DNA from: Chamaecrista fasciculata
Lineage: Eukaryota; Streptophyta; Magnoliopsida; Fabales; Fabaceae
Direction: 5' to 3'
Assembly (NCBI GenBank): GCA_003254925.1
Contig: QANZ01019661.1
Span: forward strand, 99,953-163,952
Length of the DNA: 64,000 bases
Part shown: positions 25,881 through 36,961 of the stretch, piece by piece
Layout: the number at the start of each line of letters is the position of its first letter
Numbering within the stretch: position 1 is the stretch's first letter
The notes under the pieces: model-generated
The model's input: the letters and a program-made list of their open reading frames with translations, nothing else
Database searches by the model: none
Told to the model about the DNA's origin: nothing
Program-made: the position numbers and the translations under genes

Positions 25881-26049
25881 CATGAGTATAACCTAATGAT
25901 TCTTCACTTGGTTCCTTAACTAAATAGTAGGGGTTCAAATCCCACCCTTGAGTATGAAAAATATTATGTGACAAAGCGAAGAACTTGCTGGGAAGAGATA
26001 TTAGTCATTGTTCTCGACAATAAATACTCTCGGTTTATACCCAAAAAAA
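25881..26049 (+). repeat. Candidate tRNA-like SINE
   Basis: GGGGTTCAAATCCCACCC at 25930 is a strong B-box. About 100 bases later the unit ends in ACCC followed by an A run. The A-box is not clear, so SINE is the best reading but not certain. Confidence 0.45.
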
Positions 26050-26653
26050 ACTGTACAAATAAAAAATTATCATTTTATAATATTATTATAATATAAAATT
26101 ATCGTAATTTTTAATTCTTAAAAATATATTCTGAGAAGAAAAAACTTGGCACAAGAGTTAAGTTCAATCAAACCATGCCTACACCAACGTACATTATAAT
26201 CAAGTTACATTACACCCCAGAAAATATATTCAAGTTAATTTTATTTAAATTCTAGCCTCGTTTCTTTCAGAGAGAACTCCCATACATTATTTACATTTTT
26301 TTTTTTCTGCGGTATGCAGAAACAGTTTGATCAAGCAGTAGAGACGGCAATTGGCACATAATAACTACGAAAGGAAGAACAACACATCAACAAGATCGAA
26401 AATGAAAAACAAATTGACTAAAAAGATTATATATGTTCTCCTTTCAGCTGCTAACTTTGGGCATCAGATGCATATAGTGCAGCTTGAACCTTGAATCATA
26501 ATAACAATTAACAGAATGAACATCAAAAGGGGGAAAACAAAAGAAATTGCAGCCATCTATATGTTACAAGATAAACAACTTCCCTATTGCTTGCTATTTC
26601 TAGAGCTCAAATAAACGTCAGTCCCTAACGGTTCGGGTTTCTCAAAAGCCCAT
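26050..26653. other. Derlin 3' UTR side
   Basis: AT-rich sequence downstream of the minus-strand Derlin stop. I see nothing else in it. Confidence 0.4.
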
Positions 26654-29600
26654 TCAATCGCGGTGCATTTCTTCTGCCGCTGGGGGAGCGAATCTGACAT
26701 TGGCTGGCCGTTCCACGACAACATTCTCATCTGCAAATAGCGCTTTGATGAACGAAGGAGTTTTAAGCGGCCGGCGGCCTGTCATTCGAGGATAGACATC
26801 TTCCAGGAAATAGTACGCATGACCAGCAATCATTCCCTGCATTATGTTTTCAGGTTCCACATAAGATGTATGAGTTATATATCGGATTAAAATTTAGGCT
26901 AGGCTTATAAGGTTTGCTATCAAGTTTTTAAATCAAAATGCTAAGCATTTTTAAATGATGATTCATCTGGAGTTGAGCAGGAAAACTATCCTAATGTCAC
27001 TTTTAAGGGAGAAGTGAGAATAAAGTAGGAAAAATTCTGAGAACTGTGCCTGAGTTTTATCCTCAAGATTTGCGGACTTGAAGCAAATGATTTTAGATCG
27101 AAGGTGAGAGGAGTGACTAATCACAATCGAAATTAATGGTTCAGATTAATGCAAAAATAATTAAAGTAAAAATCAAGATATGAATTACAAATTTGTGAAA
27201 ATATATGCATTAATCTTTATTATTGACCATTTGTTTGTAATCTAATGGTAATTATTTGCTTCCTAACCTCTCAACATCATAGTACTTTCATAGAACAGAA
27301 AACATACCAGTAGATCCACCCAGGCACTAGCACCAACGAGGACTGAAAATCCCAAGAGAACCTACAAGCACAAAACTTCAAAATCAGGCAGCCCATACTA
27401 AAATATATTAACATCAATTCAAAGCATACACCAGCTTCAATCATATATACGGGTCCAAGGACAATAAGAGCAGGGCTTAAATTACACACCCATGGAAGGT
27501 AAGCAGCAGTGAAAGTGAAAAGGCCGAGGAAGCTCATGTGGATGAAGGGATTTTGTTTGCTCCATACATAAACCTGAGAATATTAACAAATAAGTTAAAA
27601 TGTCGAAACTTTTAGGGGGTAAAAACATGCGGTCTAGGATAGAAGAACATATGTACACATCTCTCACCATCATAAATGTCAATGAATTGCTGAGGAATAT
27701 TATTTTTGCAAATGATGCCGCCAAATAAGGTATCATCCCACCAACAAGAACAATTCCAGTCAACACAGTGGCACCAAATAAGAGCATGTAAAAAAAATCA
27801 GCAGTCCTCCCCCTGAAGGAGTTCTCCTCTAGGAGCTTGCAGTATCGAGCAAGAAAAAACATGTGAAACAAGAAATCCAGGTCTGCAATTCCGATGAGAA
27901 TATGGCAGGTCAAAGATAAGTTGAACAAGTGATTTAAAACCATGAACTAAAAATCAAATAATACAAGAGTCAGGATATGCAAGCTTTGCAAGTATTATGC
28001 TTCTTAAAGGAGCACAATATCCATGAGAACAAACAGGTATATGAAAACAAGATTGCTCCTTGAAGCTCTGCAAGTAAGTGTTATTTATCTGGGGATTTTA
28101 GATGGGAAGCACGAAGTGTAATTGTCATTCAGGAAAATCAGGGAACATCAAGAACTCAACAATGTAGATAGCCATTAACAAGAACTGATCATGTCTAGTA
28201 ATCTTGGCTTCCAGATGGTATGCCGCAAATGAAAAAGAAGGGGGAAGGAAAGCCATCAAATACACCCATTTAAGAGATTATTGACTCTTGTACAAATGAA
28301 ATCATGAATTCAAGCTTTTATATATTATTTTAAGAAAGAAGATACATATGTAATAAAAAGTGGCCTACGTACATATGATATGAAGCAAAAAGTATACTGA
28401 TTGAAACCTGGATGTCCTCTAACAAATTAACAACTACAGTAGATTCAAATAAAATTAAAAAAAAAGGGGGCAAAGAAAACCATAGTAGTCAAATCGTAAA
28501 TCAGGAGAATTTTTTAATCATTAATCGTAATTTGTAAATTATATCAAATTAAGATTCACAAACACAAAAAAAAATAATAATAATAAATCAGATGTCATAT
28601 AACTCAGAATAGACAAAACCATTAACCCTTTATATTTATAATTATTTATTTAATTGGTTTTTTTCCCTAATCCTGGTCTCTGTTAACTTATTTTTTTCCT
28701 AATAGCAACTCCAAATGCAGCCTCTGTTTTTTCATAATCCTAAGTCTGAACAGTGCCTCCAAATGGTGTCATATGGGTTTCCCTTACTTTTTCTCCTTCT
28801 CCCAGTCTGTTTACCCAGCTTTAACGACACGTTTCACTTATTAGTCATTTAACAATAAATTAATACAACAACAACAATAACAATAACAACCATTCCCACT
28901 AGGTGGGGTCGGTTATATGGATCAACTGACGCCAACGTGTTCTATCCTTGCACATGTCAACCGTAAGGTTATTGATAATAAAAAGGGACTGATCAAAACT
29001 TCAGATCCACGCATCCACATCCAGCATCGTCTTATTCCTCATGTCAGGTCTCATGGGTCGTCTTTCACCCTCTCAACCAGAAAAGCTGAAGGGTAAATGG
29101 GTTTTTGAATCACAAAATTTCACCCTCTCACAACTCGCATGATTCAGCAATTTGTGCACTAATTTCAGACCAACCAGCAATTCCACTATTCAGCCGCTGA
29201 TTTTAATCTAACAACATGATTTGAATTGCAAATCGTGTGATTTCTACAACTACTAAGAAAACATTTCTGCCAAGATTTCCTGAATTTCTACCTACCTCCA
29301 CTCTCTATCAGCGCACTTTTAATTCATATTTTGCCAACAATCTTCTTATAGTTAAGCCCTCTAAGTGATTCCATGAGTTTCACTGCCCTACTTGGATTAT
29401 TTTCTATGCCCTTATGTGCTGCCCCTCCTGCCAATTCCTAAAATTCTATGAAAGTTCATAATTAGCAATCAAATAGTTCATATTCTATGAACTAGATCCA
29501 TTGCCATCCTCCTTAGCACATAATTAAAAATTACCAGAATGATACTCGCCCAAAGGTAGGATTAATCTCATATAATATATTTACAGCCTTCATCGATAAC

Positions 29601-30618
29601 CTTCTTTAGTCTGCAATCATGTTACACCCAGAAAAGAAAGAAAATTTTCCATTCACCTGCTCCCAAGTCAAACACTCAATCTGATTTACCAGAACTGACC
29701 ACAGATGACAATACTTATATTCAGTCACACATAGATAAGTCAGTGCCAAAGGACAAAAAAATGGATGCAAGACAGCAAGTAGATGGTCTTCCTGAACTAT
29801 GAAAAAACAAGAATCTCCCTCGTGCCAGCAACAGATATAAAAATACAAACCAAAACAGTTAGGAGAATGAGAAACTGAGTCCAGACGCGAACATAGTAAT
29901 ATAATATTCGAATTTGCAATTTTCTGCTAAATTAGAACTAAAATTAAAGTCTGTGCATGACTAATCTACCAATCTTATTCAATAAAAGTTCTTTCAAAGA
30001 TGGACGAGAGGAATTACCCATTTTCCGGAAGTACAAGAAATTAGTCACGAGACGCCAGAACTGATATTGCTTAACCACCAATCTAGGGTTCAAGTACAAA
30101 TGATAAGGTGAAATTATCTGCAAAGTCATGACAAAGATTATGAACAAGAAACAGTCACTTCAACTATCCAAATCACAAATAAAGATAATATTCTTTTGGC
30201 AAAGCAAATCAAAGATAATCTCATTCTTCACTAGCACCAGAATTAGACAGCCAAATTCAAATCAATGTGAACTTCATTAGATCATAACAACGGTATTCCA
30301 ATCAATGATATTTTCAAATCATCCCGAAAGTTGCAAATCCAGAAACGATTAGAAGAAAATTCGAAAGACACTAATGTTTCCCCAAAATTACAAAATTGGA
30401 AACAGGCAAGCCAACCCGATTCAAAAAGCAAATTACAAATCCTTTTTTTTAAAAAAAAAAAATAAAACATCGAAAAAATGCAAACCCTTGAATCAAACTT
30501 GGGAGAAAAGGGAATATACATCGAGAGAGCAGCCGACAGTGGTGATAATAGCGGCGGTGAGATAGGAGCGCGTAATGATGGGCATCTGCTTATACCATTC
30601 TTCAACTGCCTGAGCCAT
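26654..30618 (-). CDS. DER2.1: Derlin-2, ER-associated degradation membrane protein
   Basis: Derlin of the Der1/rhomboid-pseudoprotease fold in the ER membrane, which helps move misfolded proteins to the cytosol for degradation. The six minus-strand exons are 30520-30618, 30018-30117, 27668-27882, 27490-27573, 27308-27361 and 26654-26836. All are GT-AG and give 244 residues, the normal length. Markers are MAQAVEEWYKQMPIITRSYL, the LYLNPRLVVKQYQFWRLVTN segment, YCKLLEENSFRGRTADFFYM, TFTAAYLPWVLLGFSVLVGA and GMIAGHAYYFLEDVYPRMTG. The catalytic Ser-His dyad of active rhomboids is not expected in this family. Intron 2 is 2.1 kb and holds a LINE 3' end. The frame stays open upstream to an ATG at 30933, which would add 105 residues, but the family start is the Met at 30618. 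DER2.1 and DER2.2 cannot be separated on sequence alone. Confidence 0.94.
28863..29050 (-). mobile_element. 3' end of an RTE-type LINE in Derlin intron 2
   Basis: Read on the minus strand it ends with TTGATCCATATAACCGACCC, CACCTAGTGGGAATGG and a TTG/TTA-rich simple-repeat tail. This is the well-known 3' end of plant RTE LINEs, seen in many plant introns and UTRs. Only the 3' part is present, as expected for a 5'-truncated insertion. The upstream limit is approximate. Confidence 0.6.
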
Positions 30619-30933
30619 TCCGTTCTTCCCCCAAGTTTCAGCTTTTTGAAGATTACGCCACAAAATATTAAAGCTTCGAGAAGCTCCTTTTGCAGAACTA
30701 GAAACCCAGTAGGAAAAATTGGAAGAATCAGAAGGAGAAAGCCAGCGACGAAGCAAGAAGGAGAAGGAGGAAAAGACGAGGTATAGCGAGAGCCCCAAAA
30801 CGACGAGATGTTCAGAAGAGAGGAAGAGAGAGTGTGTGTGTTGTGTGGACTTGGGGAAACATATCATGGACCTTCCACAACCAAGTGACAGAAACAAGAC
30901 GAATGATGTAGCGCGTGTTAACTCACGCACCAA

Positions 30934-31640
30934 TCAGGTGTCATTATTCTTTTATTGCCGGGTTTTGGCGGGAACATGGGCCTGATGGGCTGGGTAAATA
31001 TGTTAAGCCCAATATTGATCCACGTCTCCAAAACCAAATTGGCTTCATGAAAAAAGACAAAACAAAATCCAAAACAACAAATTTAAAAATATATCATGTT
31101 TTCATAAAAATAATCAAATAAAATCTTTTAAGGGATAATTAATAAGATATTTGTTTTCAAAATTTTATCCCAATATATCTTAATTATTTGATTTTTCTTT
31201 TTGTTCCAAAGTTTGAATTCAAAATAGGATAGATCGTGTTTGATTCTTTATTTTTATAAATATCATGTTTTTAAAATTTGGAATTTAGTGCTTATTTTAT
31301 CTTCAATTTATCTAGTAGATTAGATTTCAATTTCAAAGATTTCTCAAAATTCTATGGAATCAACTCTAGACCATACAATCTAAAGATATTTTTGTGGAGT
31401 ATGAGTTATGCCTCAGACTCAAGTGCAGTAATAAGTTTTGAGTTTTAAAGTCAGATTTTATAATCTTTATTGGTAAGAAAAATCTTGCTCGAATTAAAAT
31501 AGTTCAAGAAAGAGATTAGGGTTAGAGAAATATTAAAAATACATCTCTCGTGTTAGTGAACAAAGAAAATATGATCATCATCTATCTTTTTTTTTTTTGA
31601 AGTTATCAACGTTCAATTGAATATAATAGAAACCAAATCT
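30934..31640. other. AT-rich intergenic stretch, Derlin to tRNA-Trp
   Basis: Derlin promoter side followed by AT-rich sequence with no coding signal. It may be the body of a Helitron whose 3' end is at 31674, but no 5' end was found. Confidence 0.35.
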
Positions 31641-31674
31641 ATATATANCGCGCATCGCGCGGGGTTCATACTAG
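31641..31674 (+). mobile_element. Helitron-like 3' terminus
   Basis: The GC palindrome CGCGCATCGCGCG, 12-13 bases of spacer and CTAG followed directly by T match the hairpin plus CTRR end of plant Helitrons. One base before the hairpin is N (31648). The surroundings are AT-rich, so the hairpin stands out sharply. The 5' TC end was not located. Confidence 0.6.
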
Positions 31675-31907
31675 TATATACTAAAGAGTAGATCGATTGA
31701 TAACTCAATTCTTTATCATATATTATTTTAAATTTATATTAACAATTAGTGAATTGGCACACTATAACATATTTCTTTCAATATTTTTAAAATTTATTTT
31801 TCTGTATCTATACGAGCCCATGAATACGTTTATCATAATTGATACAATAAATATTTATTTTATTTATGAAATATGATATAATAAATGTGAGAACAATCAT
31901 TAGCTGT

Positions 31908-31979
31908 GGATCCGTGGCGCAATGGTAGCGCGTCTGACTCCAGATCAGAAGGTTGCGTGTTCGATTCACGTCGGGTTCA
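31908..31979 (+). tRNA. tRNA-Trp(CCA)
   Basis: A 72-nucleotide cloverleaf. The acceptor arms GGATCCG and CGGGTTC pair with two G-U pairs, and A is the discriminator base. The D arm contains TGGCGCAATGGTAGCGCG (A-box), the anticodon loop is ACTCCAGA with anticodon CCA, and the T arm contains GTGTTCGATTCAC (B-box). There is no intron. CAA occurs just upstream (gaacaatcat), a common feature of plant tRNA genes. The D and T arms and the anticodon loop are all intact, so it looks functional. Confidence 0.96.
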
Positions 31980-32003
31980 ATTCCCATTAACATCATCCAC
32001 AAG

Positions 32004-32010
32004 TTTTTTT
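32004..32010 (+). terminator. RNA polymerase III terminator of tRNA-Trp
   Basis: A run of seven T begins 25 bases after the tRNA 3' end, and another T run follows a few bases later. This suits Pol III termination. Confidence 0.7.
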
Positions 32011-32223
32011 TATTTTTTTAAGCGGTCTTAAACGCTGCGTTTTATCGTCATAGTCACGCACGCATCGACCTCTTCTTACTCTTCATTTGATCAACGGTCA
32101 AAATTAACGGACTTAGAAATAGTACGTACACACGCCCACACAAGATTTTTTCGTTTCTTCACAAATCACACACTCAAATACTTCCACACTTGCTGTCACA
32201 CTCCTTCTTCACTTGTTGGCTGA

Positions 32224-32233
32224 AAAACCCTAG
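32224..32233 (+). promoter_or_regulatory. Telo-box in the PPR gene 5' UTR
   Basis: AAAACCCTAG lies about 45 bases before the PPR start codon. This motif is common near transcription starts of plant organelle-biogenesis and translation genes. A role here is inferred. Confidence 0.4.
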
Positions 32234-32275
32234 TTTTCACAGTGCATATCTCGACCTCTATCTCCATCTCCGACG

Positions 32276-33457
32276 ATGTCTTTCCTCTGTAGGCTTCGCC
32301 AATCGCAACCTAAGCGTCTCTATTCCACAATCCTATCTCCAGACTCTTCCAAGCCTCTCACTTCCATCGAGAAATCCAAAGCCGCACTCAAGCTTCTCAA
32401 AACCGAGAAGAATCCCGAACGCATAATCGAAATTTGCCGCGCCGCTTCTCTCACTCCCTATTGTCACATCGATCGAATCTCCTTCTCCAAAGCCATTAAT
32501 AAGCTCAGCAAGTCCAACCACTTCGAAGGAATTCGTCAATACCTCGACGAATTGAAGACCCGCCCTGACCTTATAAATGAGCGGTTTCTTTCGCACGCGA
32601 TCGTTCTGTATGGTCAAGCCAACATGCTTAACCACGCTATTCGGAGTTTCAGGGAAATGGAGGAGTTAGGTGTTCGGCGTTCGGTTAGATCGCTCAATGC
32701 TCTGCTCTTCGCTTGTATTCTGGCCAAGAACTATAAGGAGGTAAATCGGATTTTTCTTGAATTCCCTAAGTTGTATGAAATAGAGCCGAACCTTGATACT
32801 TATAATATGGTGATCAAGGCGTTTTGTGAGTCGGGTTCGTCGAATTCTGTGTATTCTGTATTGGCTGAGATGGATAGGAAGTCTGTTAAGCCGAATGCGG
32901 TTACTTTTAATACATGGATTGCTGGGTTTTATAAGGAAGAGAAGTCTGAAGAGGTAGGGAAGGTGTTGAAGTTAATGGAGGAGCATGGTGTTCGACCAAC
33001 TTTGAGCACGTATAATACTAGGATTCAGAGTCTGTGCAAATTGAAGAGGTCATCAGAGGCTAAGGCTTTGCTTGACGGGATGATATGCGTGCGTAGAAAG
33101 CCGGATTCCCTTACTTACTCTAATTTGATTTGGGGATTCGGTGCAGAAGGAAACTTGGAGGAAGCAAAGAAATTGTTTCAGGAGATGAAAAAGAGAGGAT
33201 TTAAGCCGAGCAGTCACTGCTATTTTACTCTGGTGCACTTTCTGTGCAAAGGTGGGGATTTTGAGACTGCGTTACTTATTTCCAAAGAAAGTATGGAAAA
33301 TGGTTGGGTTGCAAACATTTCAACAATGAAGGAACTTGTGAATGGGCTGGTCAGCATTTCCAAGGTTGATGAAGCTAAAGAGCTTATTAATCAAATCAAG
33401 GAGAAATTTACGGCAAACGATGATAAGTGGAGTGAAATTGAAGCTGGATTGCCGTAA
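32276..33457 (+). CDS. P-class pentatricopeptide repeat protein, PPR336-like
   Basis: Intronless gene for a 393-residue P-class PPR protein, probably mitochondrial. PPR proteins bind organelle RNA; the closest relatives I recall (Arabidopsis PPR336 group) associate with mitochondrial ribosomes. The N-terminus ([18 protein letters not shown]) is basic, hydroxylated and free of acidic residues, a good transit peptide. About eight 35-residue repeats run from about 103 to 385, for example [34 protein letters not shown] and [15 protein letters not shown]. There is no E, DYW or SMR domain. The stop TAA is followed by TAA. The tRNA-Trp gene lies 296 bases upstream on the same strand. Confidence 0.93.
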   Translation: MSFLCRLRQSQPKRLYSTILSPDSSKPLTSIEKSKAALKLLKTEKNPERIIEICRAASLTPYCHIDRISFSKAINKLSKSNHFEGIRQYLDELKTRPDLINERFLSHAIVLYGQANMLNHAIRSFREMEELGVRRSVRSLNALLFACILAKNYKEVNRIFLEFPKLYEIEPNLDTYNMVIKAFCESGSSNSVYSVLAEMDRKSVKPNAVTFNTWIAGFYKEEKSEEVGKVLKLMEEHGVRPTLSTYNTRIQSLCKLKRSSEAKALLDGMICVRRKPDSLTYSNLIWGFGAEGNLEEAKKLFQEMKKRGFKPSSHCYFTLVHFLCKGGDFETALLISKESMENGWVANISTMKELVNGLVSISKVDEAKELINQIKEKFTANDDKWSEIEAGLP

Positions 33458-34703
33458 TAATTAACACTGCGGGATAATGTAATTATTTGGTCGATTAGAG
33501 GGAACCTGAAATTTTTTTGTCAGAGAAACATCGGCTAAGAAATTACTTCTTTTTTCCTTTTCCTGGTCCAGAGTAAGTTCTTTCCGTCATTTTATCGATC
33601 AAGTCTTTATCTTGTGAAAGATTTATGTTTGGAAATGTTGGTTAGGAATGGTTGACCCATCACATAGTCTCACTCTCATATAACTGTCTCTCTCTGGCAC
33701 TTGGTTTATGGCTAAAAGCCATGTTAAACAATAGTCTGTCAATTTAGTTTCTTACACCTTTTCTTGTTAATTTAGTGGTGGTTTTCCCTATTCGAGTAAT
33801 AGAGGAGCTGGAAATGGTTAAGTGCATGGAGCCTTTCCCTGATCTATTACTCAACTTCTCGTTTCTTGTTCTTCTCCTTTTGTGTAGAAGGAAGAGAAGA
33901 CTGATATATCAACTTCTGATATTTTTTCCTTTCTTCTTCTACTGAACTTTGCTTATAGTTGCTTGAGTGAGCTCTCAGATAAATTTCCTTGTTCCATGTT
34001 ATCTGATTTTTTAAAAACAACAAATCTGCAGGTCTTGTCTTGCAAATGCTGATTGTTTGTCTGCATTTCATTTTATTGAAATATGTCTGTATTCTAATGG
34101 TAGTGCTAGCTTGTTTGTAAAGTTTATTGAATCACGTACTTCAGGTTGAAGGTTATATGCTAAGTTATAGAAGCATTAGACTTGGAAATAATCTAAAGCT
34201 GATTGTAGTTATAGGAGCATCAATTTTCGTAACCACTGATCACTGAATGAACAAAGCTGCATGAGATTCTGCTGTCTACTTTCATGTCTTTCATGGATGA
34301 AGATCGCCTTCATATGGTGTATCACACTTAGTTGGATGAAAAATCTGTAAGGTGCCACTAATGCGTACTTGATTATGTCATGTCACCAAATATGAAGAGG
34401 ATCCTCTATGAAAAAGTGATTTACCATATGTTCGAATTGCTCACCACATGTAATCACCTTGAAGAATAAACTAGGTTAAAACTTAAAACCTTCTTTTGGT
34501 TGATCAAAATTTTATTTTGTTCTTAAAAGTTAAAGGTGTACTTTAAACTAATTCTAAATGATTTGTGAACGTTTATTATTTATTAATTTTGATAAAGGTG
34601 ATGTGAAATGTTTACTTATATTGTTACATTTAACTTGATTGATATTTATTATAAGAAATTTACAAAATAAATTTAGAAAAAGATATCCTTGAAGTATTAG
34701 CGA
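33458..34703. other. PPR gene 3' UTR and intergenic stretch
   Basis: The first few hundred bases are probably the PPR 3' UTR. The rest shows no coding signal and becomes more AT-rich towards the hAT element. Confidence 0.4.
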
Positions 34704-35339
34704 TAGGGGTGTTCAAACTTCAGTTTGGATCGGTTTTGACATTTTTTTTTTCAATCGAACTGAACAAATTGGATGACAACTAAAGCCATCCAATCAATCC
34801 AGTCATTTTAGGTCAACTGAACCAATCCAAACTGACTTTAATCGGTTTGGATTGGATCGGTTAATCAGTTTTCTATATATTCATTAAGTTAAAAATCTAA
34901 AAAATACAAAATATATAAAAATCTAGAAAATATAAAAAAAGATTAGAAACTGTAAATTGTGATGAAGGATAAAGATTGAAGATTGAGTGATGAAGGAAGG
35001 ATGAAGTGTAAAACCATGAATTGTGAAATAAAAAGTGACTAAATTTGAGTGTGAGGGACGACTAAATAAGAAAAAATAAAAAATGAAGAAAGAAATTAAG
35101 TTTAGAGATAGGGATGTTTTTTATTTAATATAATATAAATCATATTTAATTAAATTATTAATATGGTTCGGTTTGGTTCGGTCGGTTTTTGGTTTTCAAA
35201 ACCATTCGAACCGAACTAATCGATTTTCATCATTTTTCATCCAATTCAACCAATTAGATAATTAATTTTGGTCGGTTTTAATCGATTTAGATTGGATTGA
35301 TCGGTTGAGTTTGGATTGGATTGGATTTGAACCGTCCTA
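34704..35339. mobile_element. hAT-type MITE with 8-base TSD
   Basis: The element starts TAGGGGTGTTCAAAC and ends GTTTGAACCGTCCTA in reverse-complement correspondence (TTTGAACCGTCCTA). It is flanked by perfect copies of ATTAGCGA at 34696-34703 and 35340-35347. An 8-base duplication with TAGGGGTG-type ends is the mark of hAT transposons. The 636-base interior has no transposase frame. It has many copies of (G)GTTTGGATTGGATCGGTT-like text near both ends, which form subterminal inverted repeats. Confidence 0.85.
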
Positions 35340-35347
35340 ATTAGCGA

Positions 35348-36534
35348 TTTGGAATTGTTTGTTATTTTTAAGATAAAAGATAAGACAAGTATCTTTTAGT
35401 CTCATTCTTAATTTTTTCTGTAATTAATTTTGTGGTTAATATTTTATATTTTAGTCAATTTTATCCTTTAAAAAATTTATTTTATTAGAATTGACCACAA
35501 AATGTGAAACATCGACCAAAATGTCAATATTGGAGATAAAATTAACAATATAAAATTTAAAGATGAAAATTGTACTTTCTGCCTAAAAGATAGTAAGATT
35601 AAATGTAAAAATAACCAGGTTAATATTTCATGACTTAAAGATGGCTTTTAATGAAGTTTAAAATTATGACTTTTTAAATTACAAAATGTTAAATTTTTGA
35701 AAAAATTAATGAATTTTTTACTGTTAAGATGAAATTTTGAAATAACCACGTGAATGTAGTAGTTTAATGGTTCCTTATTTGATGAATGTAGTTTAATGGT
35801 TCCTTATTTAATCCCTAAACAAAGTGGTGAAAGTTATGTCACAATTGGTCTCTCTGACTGCTCTGATTTAGACCAAAACAGAATTTTATAACCAATAAAA
35901 ATCGTGCAATTTTAAAACGATAACCCCAATGAATATTGTACATAGTATAATACATAAATGAGGGCCTTATGTGGAGGTTATCTCTTTCTTTTGAATAATC
36001 AGTAGTTTAATGGCCGAGGCGTCTTAATTGAATTTGAAGATCAGTGAATAGCTATCTACAGGCAAATTTGTCTGCAGCTCGTGAAATTGAACTACAAACT
36101 GAGATTCCACTGAAGTAACATCACTCGTTAAATAGTCAGTAGTTAGTACGCTAATATGTTCGATTTTATATGTATATGCATTTAATTGGTGTAAAGAAAA
36201 TTCTGCTTTATTCTGAAAAGTTGCCTAACTAGGCAACAAAATTGAAGTGATCTCCGGAAATATAGATCAAGAAAAAACCATCCGCCTTTTATCCTTTCTC
36301 TTCAGTAGTTAAAAACTTGCACCCATTTGTCAAATAACAAATACAATCATCGCAAATGCAAACACAGTAAGTATACCTTCACCATCACATTATTCACATA
36401 TGCTTCGCGAAACGACTTGGCCTGATGCATTTGATCTGAAAAAATTCTCAAGTGTCATATAATCAATACATATGATACTTGAGAATTTCTCTCCACCTAG
36501 TGTGCTCCATGTACTTAGTTCGATGGAATGACAT
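35348..36534. other. Intergenic stretch downstream of cardiolipin synthase
   Basis: AT-rich. The 27-base block AGTTTAATGGTTCCTTATTTGATGAATG near 35761 is partly repeated at 35789. The part next to 36535 is the probable CLS 3' UTR. No gene is seen. Confidence 0.4.
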
Positions 36535-36924
36535 CTAGGCTGACTTGGGTGCAATTGCAAATTTTCTTACATATTGTGTTCCGTATGCTGCAGTGGATGC
36601 CACAGTGGTTGAAGCTACTAACCAACTGCACCAGAAAAAGGGGGGAAAGTCAACATCTTTTTTTTTTTTTTAACAGAGAAAAAAATCAACATCTGGGAAG
36701 ACTTGCTAGTATTAGTTTTACAAGAAAACCAGAATTCTGGCTTACTTACCTCAGATAAGTAATGTAGGATTGAGTTTCTAGCGTTCCAAAATCTGGTTGA
36801 AGAAGAGCTGCAGCAACTAATACTAACTGGAACACTGTATTCACCTGTCAAAATATGCAAGCTATCAAAAATGGTCTCATTTGCATAATCCAGTTTATGC
36901 AATATATGTCAGTCTCCTTTTTTA

Positions 36925-36961
<37 letters not shown>

